Shown piece after piece: positions 50,201 through 58,828 of a stretch of DNA of 64,000 nucleotides. The stretch's first letter is position 1; the number at the start of each line of letters is the position of its first letter. Made by a program: the position numbers and the translations under genes. Source of the DNA: SIG673 sp045653945 (lineage in GTDB: Bacteria > Bacillota > Clostridia > Oscillospirales > CAG-272); contig JAZOML010000004.1 in assembly GCA_045653945.1 (NCBI GenBank), positions 61,178 to 125,177 on the forward strand, in the 5' to 3' direction. The notes below the pieces were generated by a model that saw only the letters and a program-made list of their open reading frames with translations, made no database searches and was not told the origin of the DNA.

Positions 50201-50871
50201 AAGGATTTAATATGGACCAAGCTTACTCCGCTGTTTCCAAAATCCTTAAATACAGAACAAGCGATAAGGCTGCATACTCCGTAGTTGATATGGGTTGCGC
50301 TTACGCTTGGTATAACGACCGTCAGGCAAATAAAGCCAACGCAAACAATATGATAGCTCCTGAGGGCAAAAGAGGACTTCTCCTTACCGATAACCGTTCT
50401 ACCGTTGTTATTCAGGATGAGTTTGACCTCTCTGTCTTCAACCAAAGAATGAAGATAGGTACTGGTACTACCACGATATCCGACGTTCCATTCTATGATA
50501 AACACACTATAATTTGGAACGGACATATCGCTGAGGGCGGAGTTATCAAAATTACCGACGATTGTCAAACCGCATTTATCACCTATAACGGTATGACGCT
50601 TCAGTGCGATATTGTTGTTCCCGACGGTTACGAGTACACCTGGAAGTTTGAGTCCCGCTCCGCTGACTATCTCCGCGAGACAGGTATTACATCAACCCCA
50701 GGTGAATATCCACGCGACGGTAAGCAAAAGCTTGTTGCTATTACCGAGCTTCCCGCAAACAACGACTTAAGTCAGGAGCTCCGAATTGCAGTTGTATGCC
50801 GTCTTGTTTCCGCAGGACCGCATACCTACACTTGGACCGATATTGATAACTGGGATCAGTTCCTCGGCTAA
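47278..50871 (+). CDS. Heparinase II/III-like multidomain lipoprotein
   Basis: 1197 residues. Lipobox Cys24 (MFFAC). Residues about 50-250 are a beta-sandwich resembling a carbohydrate-binding module; about 270-390 holds two repeats like copper-amine-oxidase N-terminal domains (DSVYVPIEILAKHRG, DYLTVPMEVARDTLGYKLF), common cell-envelope modules in Firmicutes. The centre is an alpha-toroid and the C-terminal part carries the heparinase II/III signature GGDNAAEHGQIDIGAFIL and RNRIEGHNSLVI (about 885-950). Likely a surface polysaccharide lyase for uronic-acid polymers; exact substrate unknown. AAAGGA precedes the ATG. Confidence 0.75.
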   Translation: MKKVISMLLILTTLMSCCVMFFACGDDETSTGILNEQGRIPKESSTILDISTSELESADVKEGEPAAAKWTIGKNANNRSLKLDLSVTDLSKYKEITFWMNNTSNTPFTFRFYFIAEDGTEYMAASDLDYPYIDRGNASMHAWTYLDYAEPVQYITAYPGWYQYTFPFSEVDVLTGGKLNPNKDNGYKQWTYDEKTGKSEVKFDKSKIVAIKIDASVAQNITSDIGMEIGSIEANNNKYGTIKGFGISKLSNAVAFYKHSEAYMYNQHRMHLTYNEMDALGTTGDSVYVPIEILAKHRGATNIVANKDLVTFKYNGVDYEFKAGDTYTYVADERTSATGLTLKGEASSIGDYLTVPMEVARDTLGYKLFYDVSGLVIFSDRGYPDATKENDTNYWKNNWEKVSYVSPQSDLYYTGNTDDLHRGNQLRYIAQISKVICYDYITGQEMLEDMDNIHGKNSHGNILVSNAQIEKLKGYIETDSVYASWFAAYSKQYEKGSPKWTAKMPEFFLYDGQRMASDNAELIENFAFMYRMTGEEDYAEQVVKIMKALLRFKDWVSGAKSWHPEHFLDCAAPMLYYAIGYDWCYDYIAKDEELKAQLEEGAWEYAYGAAMGHGELFDWWSDPNNIKKYREKAAESTTDDIKPAPWSSCKFPYSVNPFNYNWSNPVPCRYDVYSYPGNWNAVCNGGMTQIAFAFANVDSKFRAASEYLLSYTVNDTTFAMFDCYAPDGAHPEGPGYWWFGTKDQVPFFETILNCTGSYHGLHQMPGYEDSLYYVLGLSAPNLLAWNYHDCLEGTGLPSTGFFALAKQCNLPEIAQYRYKLITSGQVKLSIMDLQYYDPAICHENPNIELALDYVSYKIGMTTFRSSWDETAVFAGLHGGDNAAEHGQIDIGAFILQYGDTRFFVDLGSDNYVCPGYFNDPARWWLYRNRIEGHNSLVINPEFVNRSLNKWAGNYVKDAGQFSDVWACDMAQRSLEGFNMDQAYSAVSKILKYRTSDKAAYSVVDMGCAYAWYNDRQANKANANNMIAPEGKRGLLLTDNRSTVVIQDEFDLSVFNQRMKIGTGTTTISDVPFYDKHTIIWNGHIAEGGVIKITDDCQTAFITYNGMTLQCDIVVPDGYEYTWKFESRSADYLRETGITSTPGEYPRDGKQKLVAITELPANNDLSQELRIAVVCRLVSAGPHTYTWTDIDNWDQFLG

Positions 50872-50878
50872 TTAAAAA

Positions 50879-50911
50879 CCAAAACGGCTCGCGCAAGTGA
50901 GCCGTTTTCTT
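50879..50911 (+). terminator. Terminator of the heparinase-like gene
   Basis: AAAACGGCTC-GCGCAAGT-GAGCCGTTTTCTTT. Confidence 0.85.
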
Positions 50912-50917
50912 TATACA

Positions 50918-50949
50918 AAAAAAGAGCCTTTATAAAAGACTCTTTTTTA
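50918..50949 (-). terminator. Terminator overlapping the trmK stop codon
   Basis: AAAAGAGTCTT-TTAT-AAAGGCTCTTTT then TTT on the minus strand. The 5' arm is formed by the last codons of trmK. Confidence 0.65.
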
Positions 50950-51607
50950 CTATACTAATTTGATGTTCCACAAAATCGATTTGCTTTTTATCTGGGATTT
51001 CAGCATTTTTTATACCGAACAGTTTATTTTTGAGTGTATCGAACAACCTAAGGGCAAAACGTTTTTCAAGCTCACTTTCAGCCCTCTCAAAGCCAAGCAA
51101 AATTACGGAATCGCTTGGTATATAGCTTTTACCTGTGAATTTTGCGTTTATTACGGGGTAAATTCTGCCTATTGACTCAACCTTTATTTCTCTTTGTATT
51201 TCAAAGCAGTTTTTAGCAAGGTAAAGGCGAAGCTCCTCGGCTTTGCTCATCGGTTGAAGTGTAAAGCGATGCTCGGAGTTATGAAGTCTGACGTCTTGCG
51301 CAAGTATTTCGGAAATAAGCTCACCGCCCATACCCGCAATTATAAAGTCAGTTTCTCCTTCAATCGGTACGTTTAGCGTTCCGTTGGTGCAATATGCCGA
51401 TATTTTATCGGCACAACCGTTTTTTTGGGCGTTAGACACACCTTTTGACAATGAAGGGGCACTTATGTCGGTTATGATACATTTATCGCTTACACCGGTT
51501 AAAATCAGTTCTATCGGGATATAGGCGTGATCGGTACCAACGTCGCAAACGGTTACTCCCTTGCGTATCATACCGACTATCGCTTTTAGTCTTTCATCTT
51601 TTAACAT
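50930..51607 (-). CDS. trmK: tRNA (adenine-22-N1) methyltransferase TrmK
   Basis: 225 residues. Class I methyltransferase with VCDVGTDHAYIPIELI (SAM-binding loop, about 20-35) and FIIAGMGGELISEIL (about 88-102), both diagnostic for TrmK/YqfN. A C-terminal coiled-coil follows. It methylates A22 of tRNA and is essential in some Firmicutes. Confidence 0.88.
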   Translation of the reverse strand: MLKDERLKAIVGMIRKGVTVCDVGTDHAYIPIELILTGVSDKCIITDISAPSLSKGVSNAQKNGCADKISAYCTNGTLNVPIEGETDFIIAGMGGELISEILAQDVRLHNSEHRFTLQPMSKAEELRLYLAKNCFEIQREIKVESIGRIYPVINAKFTGKSYIPSDSVILLGFERAESELEKRFALRLFDTLKNKLFGIKNAEIPDKKQIDFVEHQISIVKKSLL

Positions 51608-51616
51608 ATTTACCTA

Positions 51617-51645
51617 CCAAAAAGAGCCTTTTCAGGCTCTTTTTT
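51617..51645 (-). terminator. Terminator of the DUF1858 gene
   Basis: AAAAAGAGCCT-GAAA-AGGCTCTTTTT. Confidence 0.8.
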
Positions 51646-51842
51646 TATTTACTTATCATTGCATTGAGCTTTGCTACGAGAACGTCAGCGTCGTTTCCGT
51701 GTACCTCACAAGCCTGCTCAACTGTTTCTCCTCTTGAGCAAGGACAGGTAAGGCAGTGCATACCTATTTCAAGAAAAAGAGGTTCTGTTTCGGGGTGATT
51801 ATCAAGGATATCTCCGATTATAGTATCTTTAGTAATTATCAT
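51645..51842 (-). CDS. DUF1858 redox-disulfide domain protein
   Basis: 65 residues matching DUF1858: ITKDTIIGDILDNHPETEPL followed by GMHCLTCPCSRGETVEQAC, with a C-x2-C-x-C cluster. Such proteins accompany hybrid-cluster or other redox proteins and are proposed to carry a redox disulfide or bind a cofactor. Single gene with its own consensus promoter. Confidence 0.8.
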   Translation of the reverse strand: MIITKDTIIGDILDNHPETEPLFLEIGMHCLTCPCSRGETVEQACEVHGNDADVLVAKLNAMISK

Positions 51843-51877
51843 ATTTATATCTTCCTTTCGATTAAATTTCCTTTCTT

Positions 51878-51905
51878 ATTATATCATTTTTAAATCCATT
51901 GTCAA
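51878..51905 (-). promoter_or_regulatory. Promoter of the DUF1858 gene
   Basis: Minus strand TTGACA, 16 bp, TATAAT. Confidence 0.78.
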
Positions 51906-52025
51906 GTAGAATACGAATTTTTTTACGTTTTTTTGCACTTGTTTACAATTGGTCCTTTTAATTTTTATAAATATGTGCTATACTTACATTATAATTATTA
52001 TTTTCCATAAAGAAAAGGACCTTTT

Positions 52026-53189
52026 ATGAAAATATTTTTTAAGAAATTTGTTGCACTTGCGCTTATAGGTGTAATAACTATCAGCGCACTTGCGTCTTGT
52101 ACAGTAACCAAAAAATATCCCGGCGCGCCCGAAGGTATGCGTCCGGTAAACGACGGTTCAAACGGAGTAATTATGTATATTCCGTCAAATTGGAGCGTTG
52201 ACAATTCCAGCGGAGTGCCGACTGCATATTTTTCCTTTGTTGATGACACTATGGTAAGTCTTATTACCGTTCCTGCCGAGGAGCTTGGTAATCGAACCAT
52301 TCCACAGTATTTTGCTGAATACAAGACGAAATTTGAGGCTATGGATAAGGGCTTTACCATCATTCCCTACTCATCTGAGCTTGAGTACACTCCTATTGAA
52401 AATCCTACGCTTTACGGGGATATGCTTGAGTATCGCTACACCTTGAAGATTTCCGAGAGCAAAACCTACGGCTTTGCTCAAACGTTCTTTAGAACAAGCG
52501 CAGACTCCGACCTTTACGTTATCACTTATAGCAGTCCGGTAAATAAATTCGAAACTCATTATGCCGACGTTGTTCAAACCTACACCACAATAAAAATTGC
52601 AAGTGAGGTTGAGCCCCTTCCCGAAGAGGATGAGCTTCCAAAACCGATTTTTACAACGGTTGAGGGGACGCCTGACGGTTACTCGGCAATAGCGGGTGAG
52701 CATATTAATTATGTACTTTTCGTGCCAAGCGACTGGGTACCGCTTGTTAATACGGGAATTTCGGCTGCTTCAAAGGGGGATAATTCCACCGTTTCCTGTT
52801 CAGTTACGGCATTTGACTTTCAAAATAACAACAATTATATTGAGGCGGATGATTACGACAGCTTCTTTGTCGCTCACGAGAAATCAATCAAGGATACATT
52901 TGGCAATATTTCGTTTACTGATAAGAGCAAAAAGTATGAAAACGTTGATTTTGCAGGTTATACTAAAATAATTAAGGACGCAAACGGAAACGACGTTAAC
53001 AATCTCACAGCACCAAGAAAATACGTTTACAGCATTGAGATAGACGATACCGCCTACACCTATGAACAATATATTACGATACACAATGCCGAAATTGTAC
53101 TTCTCACACTTTCCTGCAAAAGCACTGATTACGAAGCAAATAAGCCAATATTTGACGGAATCACACAAAATTTTAAATTTACTAAATAA
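52026..53189 (+). CDS. Two-repeat PsbP/DcrB-like lipoprotein
   Basis: 387 residues. Lipobox with Cys25 (ALASC). Two related halves (about 45-190 and 220-385) each open with a YxPSNW/FVPSDW motif, then a YF/FF-x-H-x stretch and end with a hydrophobic beta strand, resembling PsbP/DcrB-type folds. Extracytoplasmic, function unknown. A TATACT box with extended TG lies at 51979-51984 and AAAAGGA precedes the ATG. Confidence 0.65.
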   Translation: MKIFFKKFVALALIGVITISALASCTVTKKYPGAPEGMRPVNDGSNGVIMYIPSNWSVDNSSGVPTAYFSFVDDTMVSLITVPAEELGNRTIPQYFAEYKTKFEAMDKGFTIIPYSSELEYTPIENPTLYGDMLEYRYTLKISESKTYGFAQTFFRTSADSDLYVITYSSPVNKFETHYADVVQTYTTIKIASEVEPLPEEDELPKPIFTTVEGTPDGYSAIAGEHINYVLFVPSDWVPLVNTGISAASKGDNSTVSCSVTAFDFQNNNNYIEADDYDSFFVAHEKSIKDTFGNISFTDKSKKYENVDFAGYTKIIKDANGNDVNNLTAPRKYVYSIEIDDTAYTYEQYITIHNAEIVLLTLSCKSTDYEANKPIFDGITQNFKFTK

Positions 53190-53205
53190 AAACGAGGATT
53201 AATTT

Positions 53206-54135
53206 ATGAAAATATTAATTGTAAGTTCGGCTAATATGGATTTAAATATGCGTGTCCCCATTTCTCCCGAAAAGGGCGAAACGCTTATGGGCATAAGCTA
53301 CAAGTACGTTTCAGGCGGCAAGGGGGCTAACTCGGCAACTGCCGTTGCAAAGCTTGGCGGTGAGTCAATTTTTTGTGCAGGTCTTGGCGACGATGCAAAC
53401 GGACGCACGCTCCGTGCTATATATGAGCAAACGGGAATTATTACCGATTACATATTCACTCATCCCACACTGCCTACCGGACTTGCCACTGTAACTGTTG
53501 AAGCCGACGGAGCTAACCGTATTGTTGTATTCTCAGGAGCAAACGGAGCTCTTGAAGGCGACTATGCAGTTGAGGTTGCAAAGAAAACCGCTCCTGATGC
53601 TGTATTTTGTCATTTTGAAATTCCCTACGACACGGTTACCGCACTTTCGCACTACTGCGCAAAAGCGGGTATTCCTATGTTTATTGATGCAGGCCCCGCA
53701 GATAAAAATCTCGACCTTACAAGACTTGCTCCCGTATTTGTATTTTCCCCCAATGAAACTGAAACGGAAATTTTTACAGGTATCACTCCAAACGATGAGA
53801 ACAGTTGTATTCTTGCAGCCAAAAAGCTTATGGAAAAGGTCAAGGCTACCTATTACGTATTAAAGCTTGGCGGCAGAGGTGTAGCCGTTTATGACGGGGA
53901 AAAGCTTACGCTTATTCCTACCTACCCTGTAAAGGTGGTCGACACAACCTCCGCAGGCGATTCCTTTACTGCCGCCCTTACGCTTGAATATATGCGTACA
54001 CGTGATATTTACCACGCCTGTCGCTACGGAAACGCCGTTGCCTCAATAACCGTTTCAAGAGCGGGCGCAGGTGATTCTATCCCAAGCGCCAAAGAGCTTG
54101 ACGCTTTTGTCAAAGCAAATGGCATAATTCTTTAA
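53206..54135 (+). CDS. PfkB-family sugar kinase, ribokinase-like
   Basis: 309 residues. SANMDLNMRV at the N-terminus, the YKYVSGGKGANSATAVAKLGG substrate motif (about 34-54) and the DTTSAGDSFTAALT anion-hole/catalytic motif (about 246-259) match ribokinase. It would phosphorylate ribose or a similar sugar. No transporter or sugar regulator is adjacent. 16 bases after the lipoprotein gene. Confidence 0.82.
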   Translation: MKILIVSSANMDLNMRVPISPEKGETLMGISYKYVSGGKGANSATAVAKLGGESIFCAGLGDDANGRTLRAIYEQTGIITDYIFTHPTLPTGLATVTVEADGANRIVVFSGANGALEGDYAVEVAKKTAPDAVFCHFEIPYDTVTALSHYCAKAGIPMFIDAGPADKNLDLTRLAPVFVFSPNETETEIFTGITPNDENSCILAAKKLMEKVKATYYVLKLGGRGVAVYDGEKLTLIPTYPVKVVDTTSAGDSFTAALTLEYMRTRDIYHACRYGNAVASITVSRAGAGDSIPSAKELDAFVKANGIIL

Positions 54136-54148
54136 GGGGGAAAATACT

Positions 54149-54583
54149 ATGTCAGAGCTTCCAAAGGGCAGGGTGCTTGGAATTGACGCAGGTATGGCTC
54201 GTACAGGCATTGCGCTTAGCGACGCAGACGGCTTTCTCGCATCCGCACTTTGTACCATACGTGCAAACGGTGTACGCGACCTTGCAGCGCAAATATGCGA
54301 CCTCGCGCAAAAGCACAGTGTCCGTGCAATAGTTGTTGGGCATCCGATTAATATGAACGGCACTCTCGGTGAAAGCTCTGCAAGAATTCACCGTCTAGCT
54401 GACGAAATTCGGGCTATAACCGATATTCCCGTGATTTTATTCGACGAAAGATGTACCACAATGGTTGCCGCTAGTATACTGAATATGACCGATACAAGAG
54501 GTCATAAGCGCAAGGCGGTAATTGACAATCTATCAGCTGAAATTATTTTACAAAACTATCTTGACAGTGAAAGAAGGAAATAA
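54149..54583 (+). CDS. ruvX: Putative Holliday junction resolvase / pre-16S rRNA nuclease YqgF
   Basis: 144 residues, standard size. RNase H-like fold with LGIDAGMARTGIALSD (first Asp), VVGHPINMNGTLGESS, and LFDERCTTMVAASIL plus IDNLSAEIILQNYLD at the end. The family has been linked to 16S rRNA 5' maturation and recombination. GGGGG is upstream of the ATG. Confidence 0.92.
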   Translation: MSELPKGRVLGIDAGMARTGIALSDADGFLASALCTIRANGVRDLAAQICDLAQKHSVRAIVVGHPINMNGTLGESSARIHRLADEIRAITDIPVILFDERCTTMVAASILNMTDTRGHKRKAVIDNLSAEIILQNYLDSERRK

Positions 54584-54619
54584 AAAAACGGTTGAGCCAA
54601 AAGCTCAACCGTTTTTTTA
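54582..54619. terminator. Bidirectional terminator
   Basis: AAAAAAACGGTTGAGC-CAAAA-GCTCAACCGTTTTTTT between the convergent ruvX and AI-2E permease genes. Confidence 0.88.
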
Positions 54620-54620
54620 T

Positions 54621-56096
54621 TTATTCAGATTTATCGTCCGGTTCATCCGAACTTTTTTTATCCTTACGTTTGAAAACGCCTTTAATTTTTGAGAACTGCT
54701 TTCTTGCGTTATCGGCTATCTCGCTTTCGGTTTCGCGGCGCTCATCATAGTAATTACGCATATCAATTACATCAGAATCGGTAGCATCAGGTGTTTTGCC
54801 TGTTTCAAGAACAAAGTAGTCGCGAGTATCATCGGAAAGCTCCATTGCGCGAAGTCTTTTACCGCTATACTCCTTTATTACCGCATAAATAAATGAGAAT
54901 ATCGGTATACCGACAAGAATACCGACAATTCCAAAAAGTCCGCCCATAACTATAATAGCTATGAAAACCCATATAGGCGGCAGTGTATGCTCCGCTCTAC
55001 CCGTACTGATAAGAGGCTCAATAAATCTTGAATCAAGTATACTTATTATAGATGTTACTATTAAATACAGTATAGCGTATTTAATGTCAATAAGGAGCAA
55101 AATAAGAGTGCCTATTCCCATACCTATCGGTGTACCGACAAACGGAAAGAATGATGATACTCCCATAATTACCGCCAAAAGCATTTCATAGTCGTTTGGT
55201 ATCTGAAATACAAACAAACACATAAAGGTAAGCGCGCCTATTATAATACCATCAAGAAGTCGAACAGCAATATAATCACGGAATATATTTTTGCATTTAC
55301 CTATAATCCATCTTACATTGACGTACATTTTCTTGGGAAGCCAACCCTTTAATAAAAAATCCATTCTCTTTGCGTGTTTTCTTTCCCCAAGAAGAATATA
55401 TAGTGATACAAAAAGACCAATTATAATATTTGATGCTTCACTGAATATTACCGAAATAGATGAAACAAGATTAGGCAGTGATGACGAAATTATATCACCA
55501 ATTCCAGTTAAAACATCATCTAATATTTTTTTAGCCTCTTGTATACCTGAGCTTGAACCCGCACCGTACGAGGCTCCGTCGAGATTTCGCAAAGTAATTA
55601 CAAACAGGTCATGTTCTACATCTTTTTTTAGTTCAGGCGAAACGTCGTGAAAAATATAAATTGCTTCGTTTTTTGAACGAGAATTGATAAAGTCCGCCGT
55701 ATCGTTTCTGAATTCGTCAATATACTCAAAAAACGAGTCGACAAATATTTCGTACGTATTTACTATCTGAGGAATTGCCGTCAGCATAAAAAGAACAATA
55801 AAAGCGATAACCACTATATAAGCAATTATAACACTTATAAAATGGCGAAAGCCTATTTTCTTTTCTTTACGATTTACAAGAATATCGTACTCAATAAAAT
55901 GCACTATAGGATGCATTAAAAATGAAATTATCAAACCGTACAGTATCGGCTTTACAACATCAAATATAAACTCAAGCGCATTAATTATAGTTCCTATATT
56001 GATACCGATAATGACACAAATAACGCAGAATATTGCCACAAAAAAGGAATATGCGGCTATTGTGTTTCTTTTTTCGTTTGGCTCAAAAAACTTCAT
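54621..56096 (-). CDS. AI-2E family permease
   Basis: 491 residues with about eight membrane helices and a charged cytoplasmic tail of about 90 residues. Family features include LLGERKHAKRMDFLLKGW, the PLISTGRAEHTLPPIWVFIA segment and FGIVGILVGIPIFSFIYAVI. AI-2E permeases are thought to export small molecules or act in Na+/H+ exchange; no substrate is evident. Coupled by ATGA overlap to a paralogue upstream. Confidence 0.82.
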   Translation of the reverse strand: MKFFEPNEKRNTIAAYSFFVAIFCVICVIIGINIGTIINALEFIFDVVKPILYGLIISFLMHPIVHFIEYDILVNRKEKKIGFRHFISVIIAYIVVIAFIVLFMLTAIPQIVNTYEIFVDSFFEYIDEFRNDTADFINSRSKNEAIYIFHDVSPELKKDVEHDLFVITLRNLDGASYGAGSSSGIQEAKKILDDVLTGIGDIISSSLPNLVSSISVIFSEASNIIIGLFVSLYILLGERKHAKRMDFLLKGWLPKKMYVNVRWIIGKCKNIFRDYIAVRLLDGIIIGALTFMCLFVFQIPNDYEMLLAVIMGVSSFFPFVGTPIGMGIGTLILLLIDIKYAILYLIVTSIISILDSRFIEPLISTGRAEHTLPPIWVFIAIIVMGGLFGIVGILVGIPIFSFIYAVIKEYSGKRLRAMELSDDTRDYFVLETGKTPDATDSDVIDMRNYYDERRETESEIADNARKQFSKIKGVFKRKDKKSSDEPDDKSE

Positions 56097-57454
56097 TTCT
56101 TGTCGCCTCCCGAATCTTCAGTATCCTCTATATCTGCCGTGCTGTGCTCCGCATAACGTTCACCGAGCGCTATATCACTGTTATCGGTTTCCTCAGGGCG
56201 ATAGCTATACGAATCAAACTCATCAAAGCCCTCATAATCCTCGTCGGTATAGTCATCAGGAGAAGTTTCTCCCTTGTTGATTGCCGCTTTCTTTTCCTTA
56301 ATTTTCTTCTCGGTTTTAGCGGCCAGAAGCTTACCTATTATAGCAAATACGGGAACACCTATTATCATACCGATAAATCCAAAAAATCCACCCATAACGG
56401 TAATTGCAACGATAACGTAAAGTGCAGGAATTCCCGTAGAGCTTCCAAGAACTCTGGGTGCAATGAAGTTACCGTCAATTTGCTGAATAACAAGTATCAT
56501 CAAACCAAACCAAAGTGCATTTATAGGGTCAGCAATAAATATGATAATTGCTGACGGAATTCCTCCAATAAACGGTCCGAATATCGGTATAATGTTTGTG
56601 CAGGCAATAATAACCGAAATCAGAGCGATGTAATCTCTTGGCATTCCGGTAATAAAGCTCAGAATAAACATTCCGGTACCCGTAAGACAACCGACTATAA
56701 GTGCATCAACGAACATACCTATAAGATATTGACCAAAGGTCTTATGAATAAAGGTAACTGTTGATTTTATCTTCTCTATTCTATTTTCTTTAAAAAATAC
56801 GTGAACAAGCTTGTTTACCTGAGCAAACAAAAGCTCCTTTGAGCATAACAAGTATCCAGCAAAAATGAGTCCGATAAGTATATTGGCAAGCTGAATAGTA
56901 AATGCGCTCAAAAAATCCATAATATACGGAGAAAATTTACGGACAAGGTCATAAGCTACCTGTATAATACTACTCATCGGCTGATCAAGAAATGAAAAGT
57001 CAATATACGTGGATATCCAAGTAACAAATTTGCCTAGTAGCCCCGGCTGATTTTTAACGCTTTCCATCCACTCTTGGAAGTTTTGAGAGTATACCGCAAG
57101 CTTATATTCAAGCTCGGAGAAGGTCCTTCCGAGTTGAGGAACAATAGCGTAAACTATAAGTCCGAGAGCCGTAAGGAAAACGATATAGGTAAGCGCAACC
57201 GCAACACCACGCTTTGCCATACGGTGCTTGATTTTTCTTAAAATCGTTTTTTCAAACAGCTTAAGCAACGGATTTAAAATATATGCAATAATGAAGCCGT
57301 ATATTAGAGGCGAAAGAACGTTAAAAAAATTGGTTATAGCGAGCCATACGTGGTCGATATAAACGCCAAGGAATATACAAAAAATAACGGCGGCAGAAAC
57401 GATAGCCGCATAAATTGCGTATGTTGTATATCGCTTATTCCAATTGAATTTCAT
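56093..57454 (-). CDS. AI-2E family permease
   Basis: About 453 residues, same architecture as the downstream paralogue: FIAPRVLGSSTGIPALYVIV, GGFFGFIGMIIGVPVFAII and an acidic C-terminal tail (about 395-453) with many Asp/Glu/Tyr. ATG 57454 has GAGG 9 bases upstream; an in-frame TTG at 57475 is less likely. Tandem duplication with the next gene is apparent. Confidence 0.82.
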   Translation of the reverse strand: MKFNWNKRYTTYAIYAAIVSAAVIFCIFLGVYIDHVWLAITNFFNVLSPLIYGFIIAYILNPLLKLFEKTILRKIKHRMAKRGVAVALTYIVFLTALGLIVYAIVPQLGRTFSELEYKLAVYSQNFQEWMESVKNQPGLLGKFVTWISTYIDFSFLDQPMSSIIQVAYDLVRKFSPYIMDFLSAFTIQLANILIGLIFAGYLLCSKELLFAQVNKLVHVFFKENRIEKIKSTVTFIHKTFGQYLIGMFVDALIVGCLTGTGMFILSFITGMPRDYIALISVIIACTNIIPIFGPFIGGIPSAIIIFIADPINALWFGLMILVIQQIDGNFIAPRVLGSSTGIPALYVIVAITVMGGFFGFIGMIIGVPVFAIIGKLLAAKTEKKIKEKKAAINKGETSPDDYTDEDYEGFDEFDSYSYRPEETDNSDIALGERYAEHSTADIEDTEDSGGDKK

Positions 57455-57498
57455 CTCTGTCGCCTCACTTTCCAAAATACATTATATCAGTTAGTTAT

Positions 57499-57528
57499 AT
57501 TATATAACAAAAAGGTTACACTTGTCAA
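57499..57528 (-). promoter_or_regulatory. Promoter of the AI-2E permease pair
   Basis: Minus strand TTGACA, 18 bp, TATAAT. Confidence 0.72.
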
Positions 57529-57576
57529 CTTAAAATTCATCTGTTTTCTTATTTTTTACTTTTTATACAATTTATT

Positions 57577-57607
57577 TTGAATAACGCAGGCAGAAAATTG
57601 ATATAAT
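57577..57607 (+). promoter_or_regulatory. Possible promoter of the YtvI-like gene
   Basis: TTGAAT and TATAAT separated by 19 bp, a long spacing; a sporulation sigma factor could be used instead, but I see no clear sigma-E/G consensus. Confidence 0.4.
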
Positions 57608-57642
57608 TAGAAAACGATTAGATTATGGGGAGATAATGCGAT

Positions 57643-58728
57643 TTGGAAAAGCAAACGATTATAAAAAATACCTTGACGGTTATTGGTATCGGGGTAGGCG
57701 TATACGTATTTTTTAAGTATTTATTTACACTTTTTTTGCCGTTTATCATTGCTTTTATACTTGCTTTTTTACTTAATTACCCCGTAACATTAATAAAAAA
57801 GCGAACAGGTATGCGCTCGGGTTTTTTAAGCGCCGTCTTTGTTTTCGTTCTTGTTTTTCTAATCGGATTTTTTATTTTTCTTCTGACTAATCGAATTATA
57901 ACCGAGGTGCGCGGCATCATAATCAGCTTAACGGAAAATTCCGACAAATACGTGCAGGGCGCATTTGATTTCATTAACGGTATCGCAAAAAAGCTTCCCT
58001 TCATTGATGCATTGGGTACAGATTTGACCGAAATGGTTTCCGACGTTGTTCGTAATATGATTACGGAAATCACCTCGCGTCTACCCTCGTTTATAGCGAG
58101 CATTATCGCAATGATACCCCATATTTTACTTTTTACAGTTATAATTATTCTAGCCACATACTACTTTTGCGCTGACTTTAGCATAATAAAGGAAAGGCTG
58201 ATTTCAATATTACCCAAAGGCGCAAAAAACGCCATACGTACCTTTAAAAATCGACTTATGAGTACGGGTATTAAGTATCTAAAGTCCTGTTTAATTATTA
58301 TGGTTATAACCTATTTTGAGGTGCTTGTAGGATTTTTAATGCTTGAGATTCCTTACGCCTTTACCTTTTCTCTTGTAGTTGCTGCCGTTGATATGCTTCC
58401 AATTTTTGGCGTAGGCACTGCACTTGTTCCTTTTGCTGTATGGTGTATGCTTTCCGGGGATACCTACACCGCTATCGGACTGCTAATAATTTTTGCCGTT
58501 ATAACGGTGGTAAGACAGTTTATAGAACCAAAAATTATCGGCACGGGTATCGGTCTTTCGCCGCTTACCACACTTTTTTCTATGTATATAGGTTTTCGTT
58601 TTTTTGGGTTAATCGGACTTTTGTTTTCTCCGCTTGTGGCGGTGCTTATAATCAATGCCCTGCCCGACAATATTGCAACAAAGCTTGGTTTCAACCAAGA
58701 TAAAAGCAAAAACACAAAAAAAAGTTAA
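57643..58728 (+). CDS. ytvI: YtvI-like AI-2E permease (sporulation integral membrane protein)
   Basis: 361 residues from a TTG start (GGGGAG upstream). Short N-terminus, eight helices, with FFKYLFTLFLPFIIAFILAF, QFIEPKIIGTGIGLSPLTTL and IGLLFSPLVAVLIINALPD, which resemble YtvI of spore formers more than the two longer paralogues next door. Suggests the host sporulates or descends from a spore former. Confidence 0.75.
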   Translation: MEKQTIIKNTLTVIGIGVGVYVFFKYLFTLFLPFIIAFILAFLLNYPVTLIKKRTGMRSGFLSAVFVFVLVFLIGFFIFLLTNRIITEVRGIIISLTENSDKYVQGAFDFINGIAKKLPFIDALGTDLTEMVSDVVRNMITEITSRLPSFIASIIAMIPHILLFTVIIILATYYFCADFSIIKERLISILPKGAKNAIRTFKNRLMSTGIKYLKSCLIIMVITYFEVLVGFLMLEIPYAFTFSLVVAAVDMLPIFGVGTALVPFAVWCMLSGDTYTAIGLLIIFAVITVVRQFIEPKIIGTGIGLSPLTTLFSMYIGFRFFGLIGLLFSPLVAVLIINALPDNIATKLGFNQDKSKNTKKS

Positions 58729-58747
58729 AGAATTATATCAAAAACCC

Positions 58748-58776
58748 TTGACAAATTGCATATATGGGTGTATACT
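58748..58776 (+). promoter_or_regulatory. Promoter of rpsU
   Basis: TTGACA, 17 bp, TATACT. Confidence 0.8.
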
Positions 58777-58828
58777 ATTAAGGAATTAATGTAAAGTGCC
58801 TTTGCAGATGCGAAGGGAGGGAAATATA

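Noticed and set aside
51951..52021. Inverted repeat GGTCCTTTT / AAAAGGACC covering the ribosome site of the lipoprotein gene
   Set aside because: The left arm lies upstream of the probable promoter, so it would not be in the mRNA; a riboswitch-like sequestering stem is unlikely.
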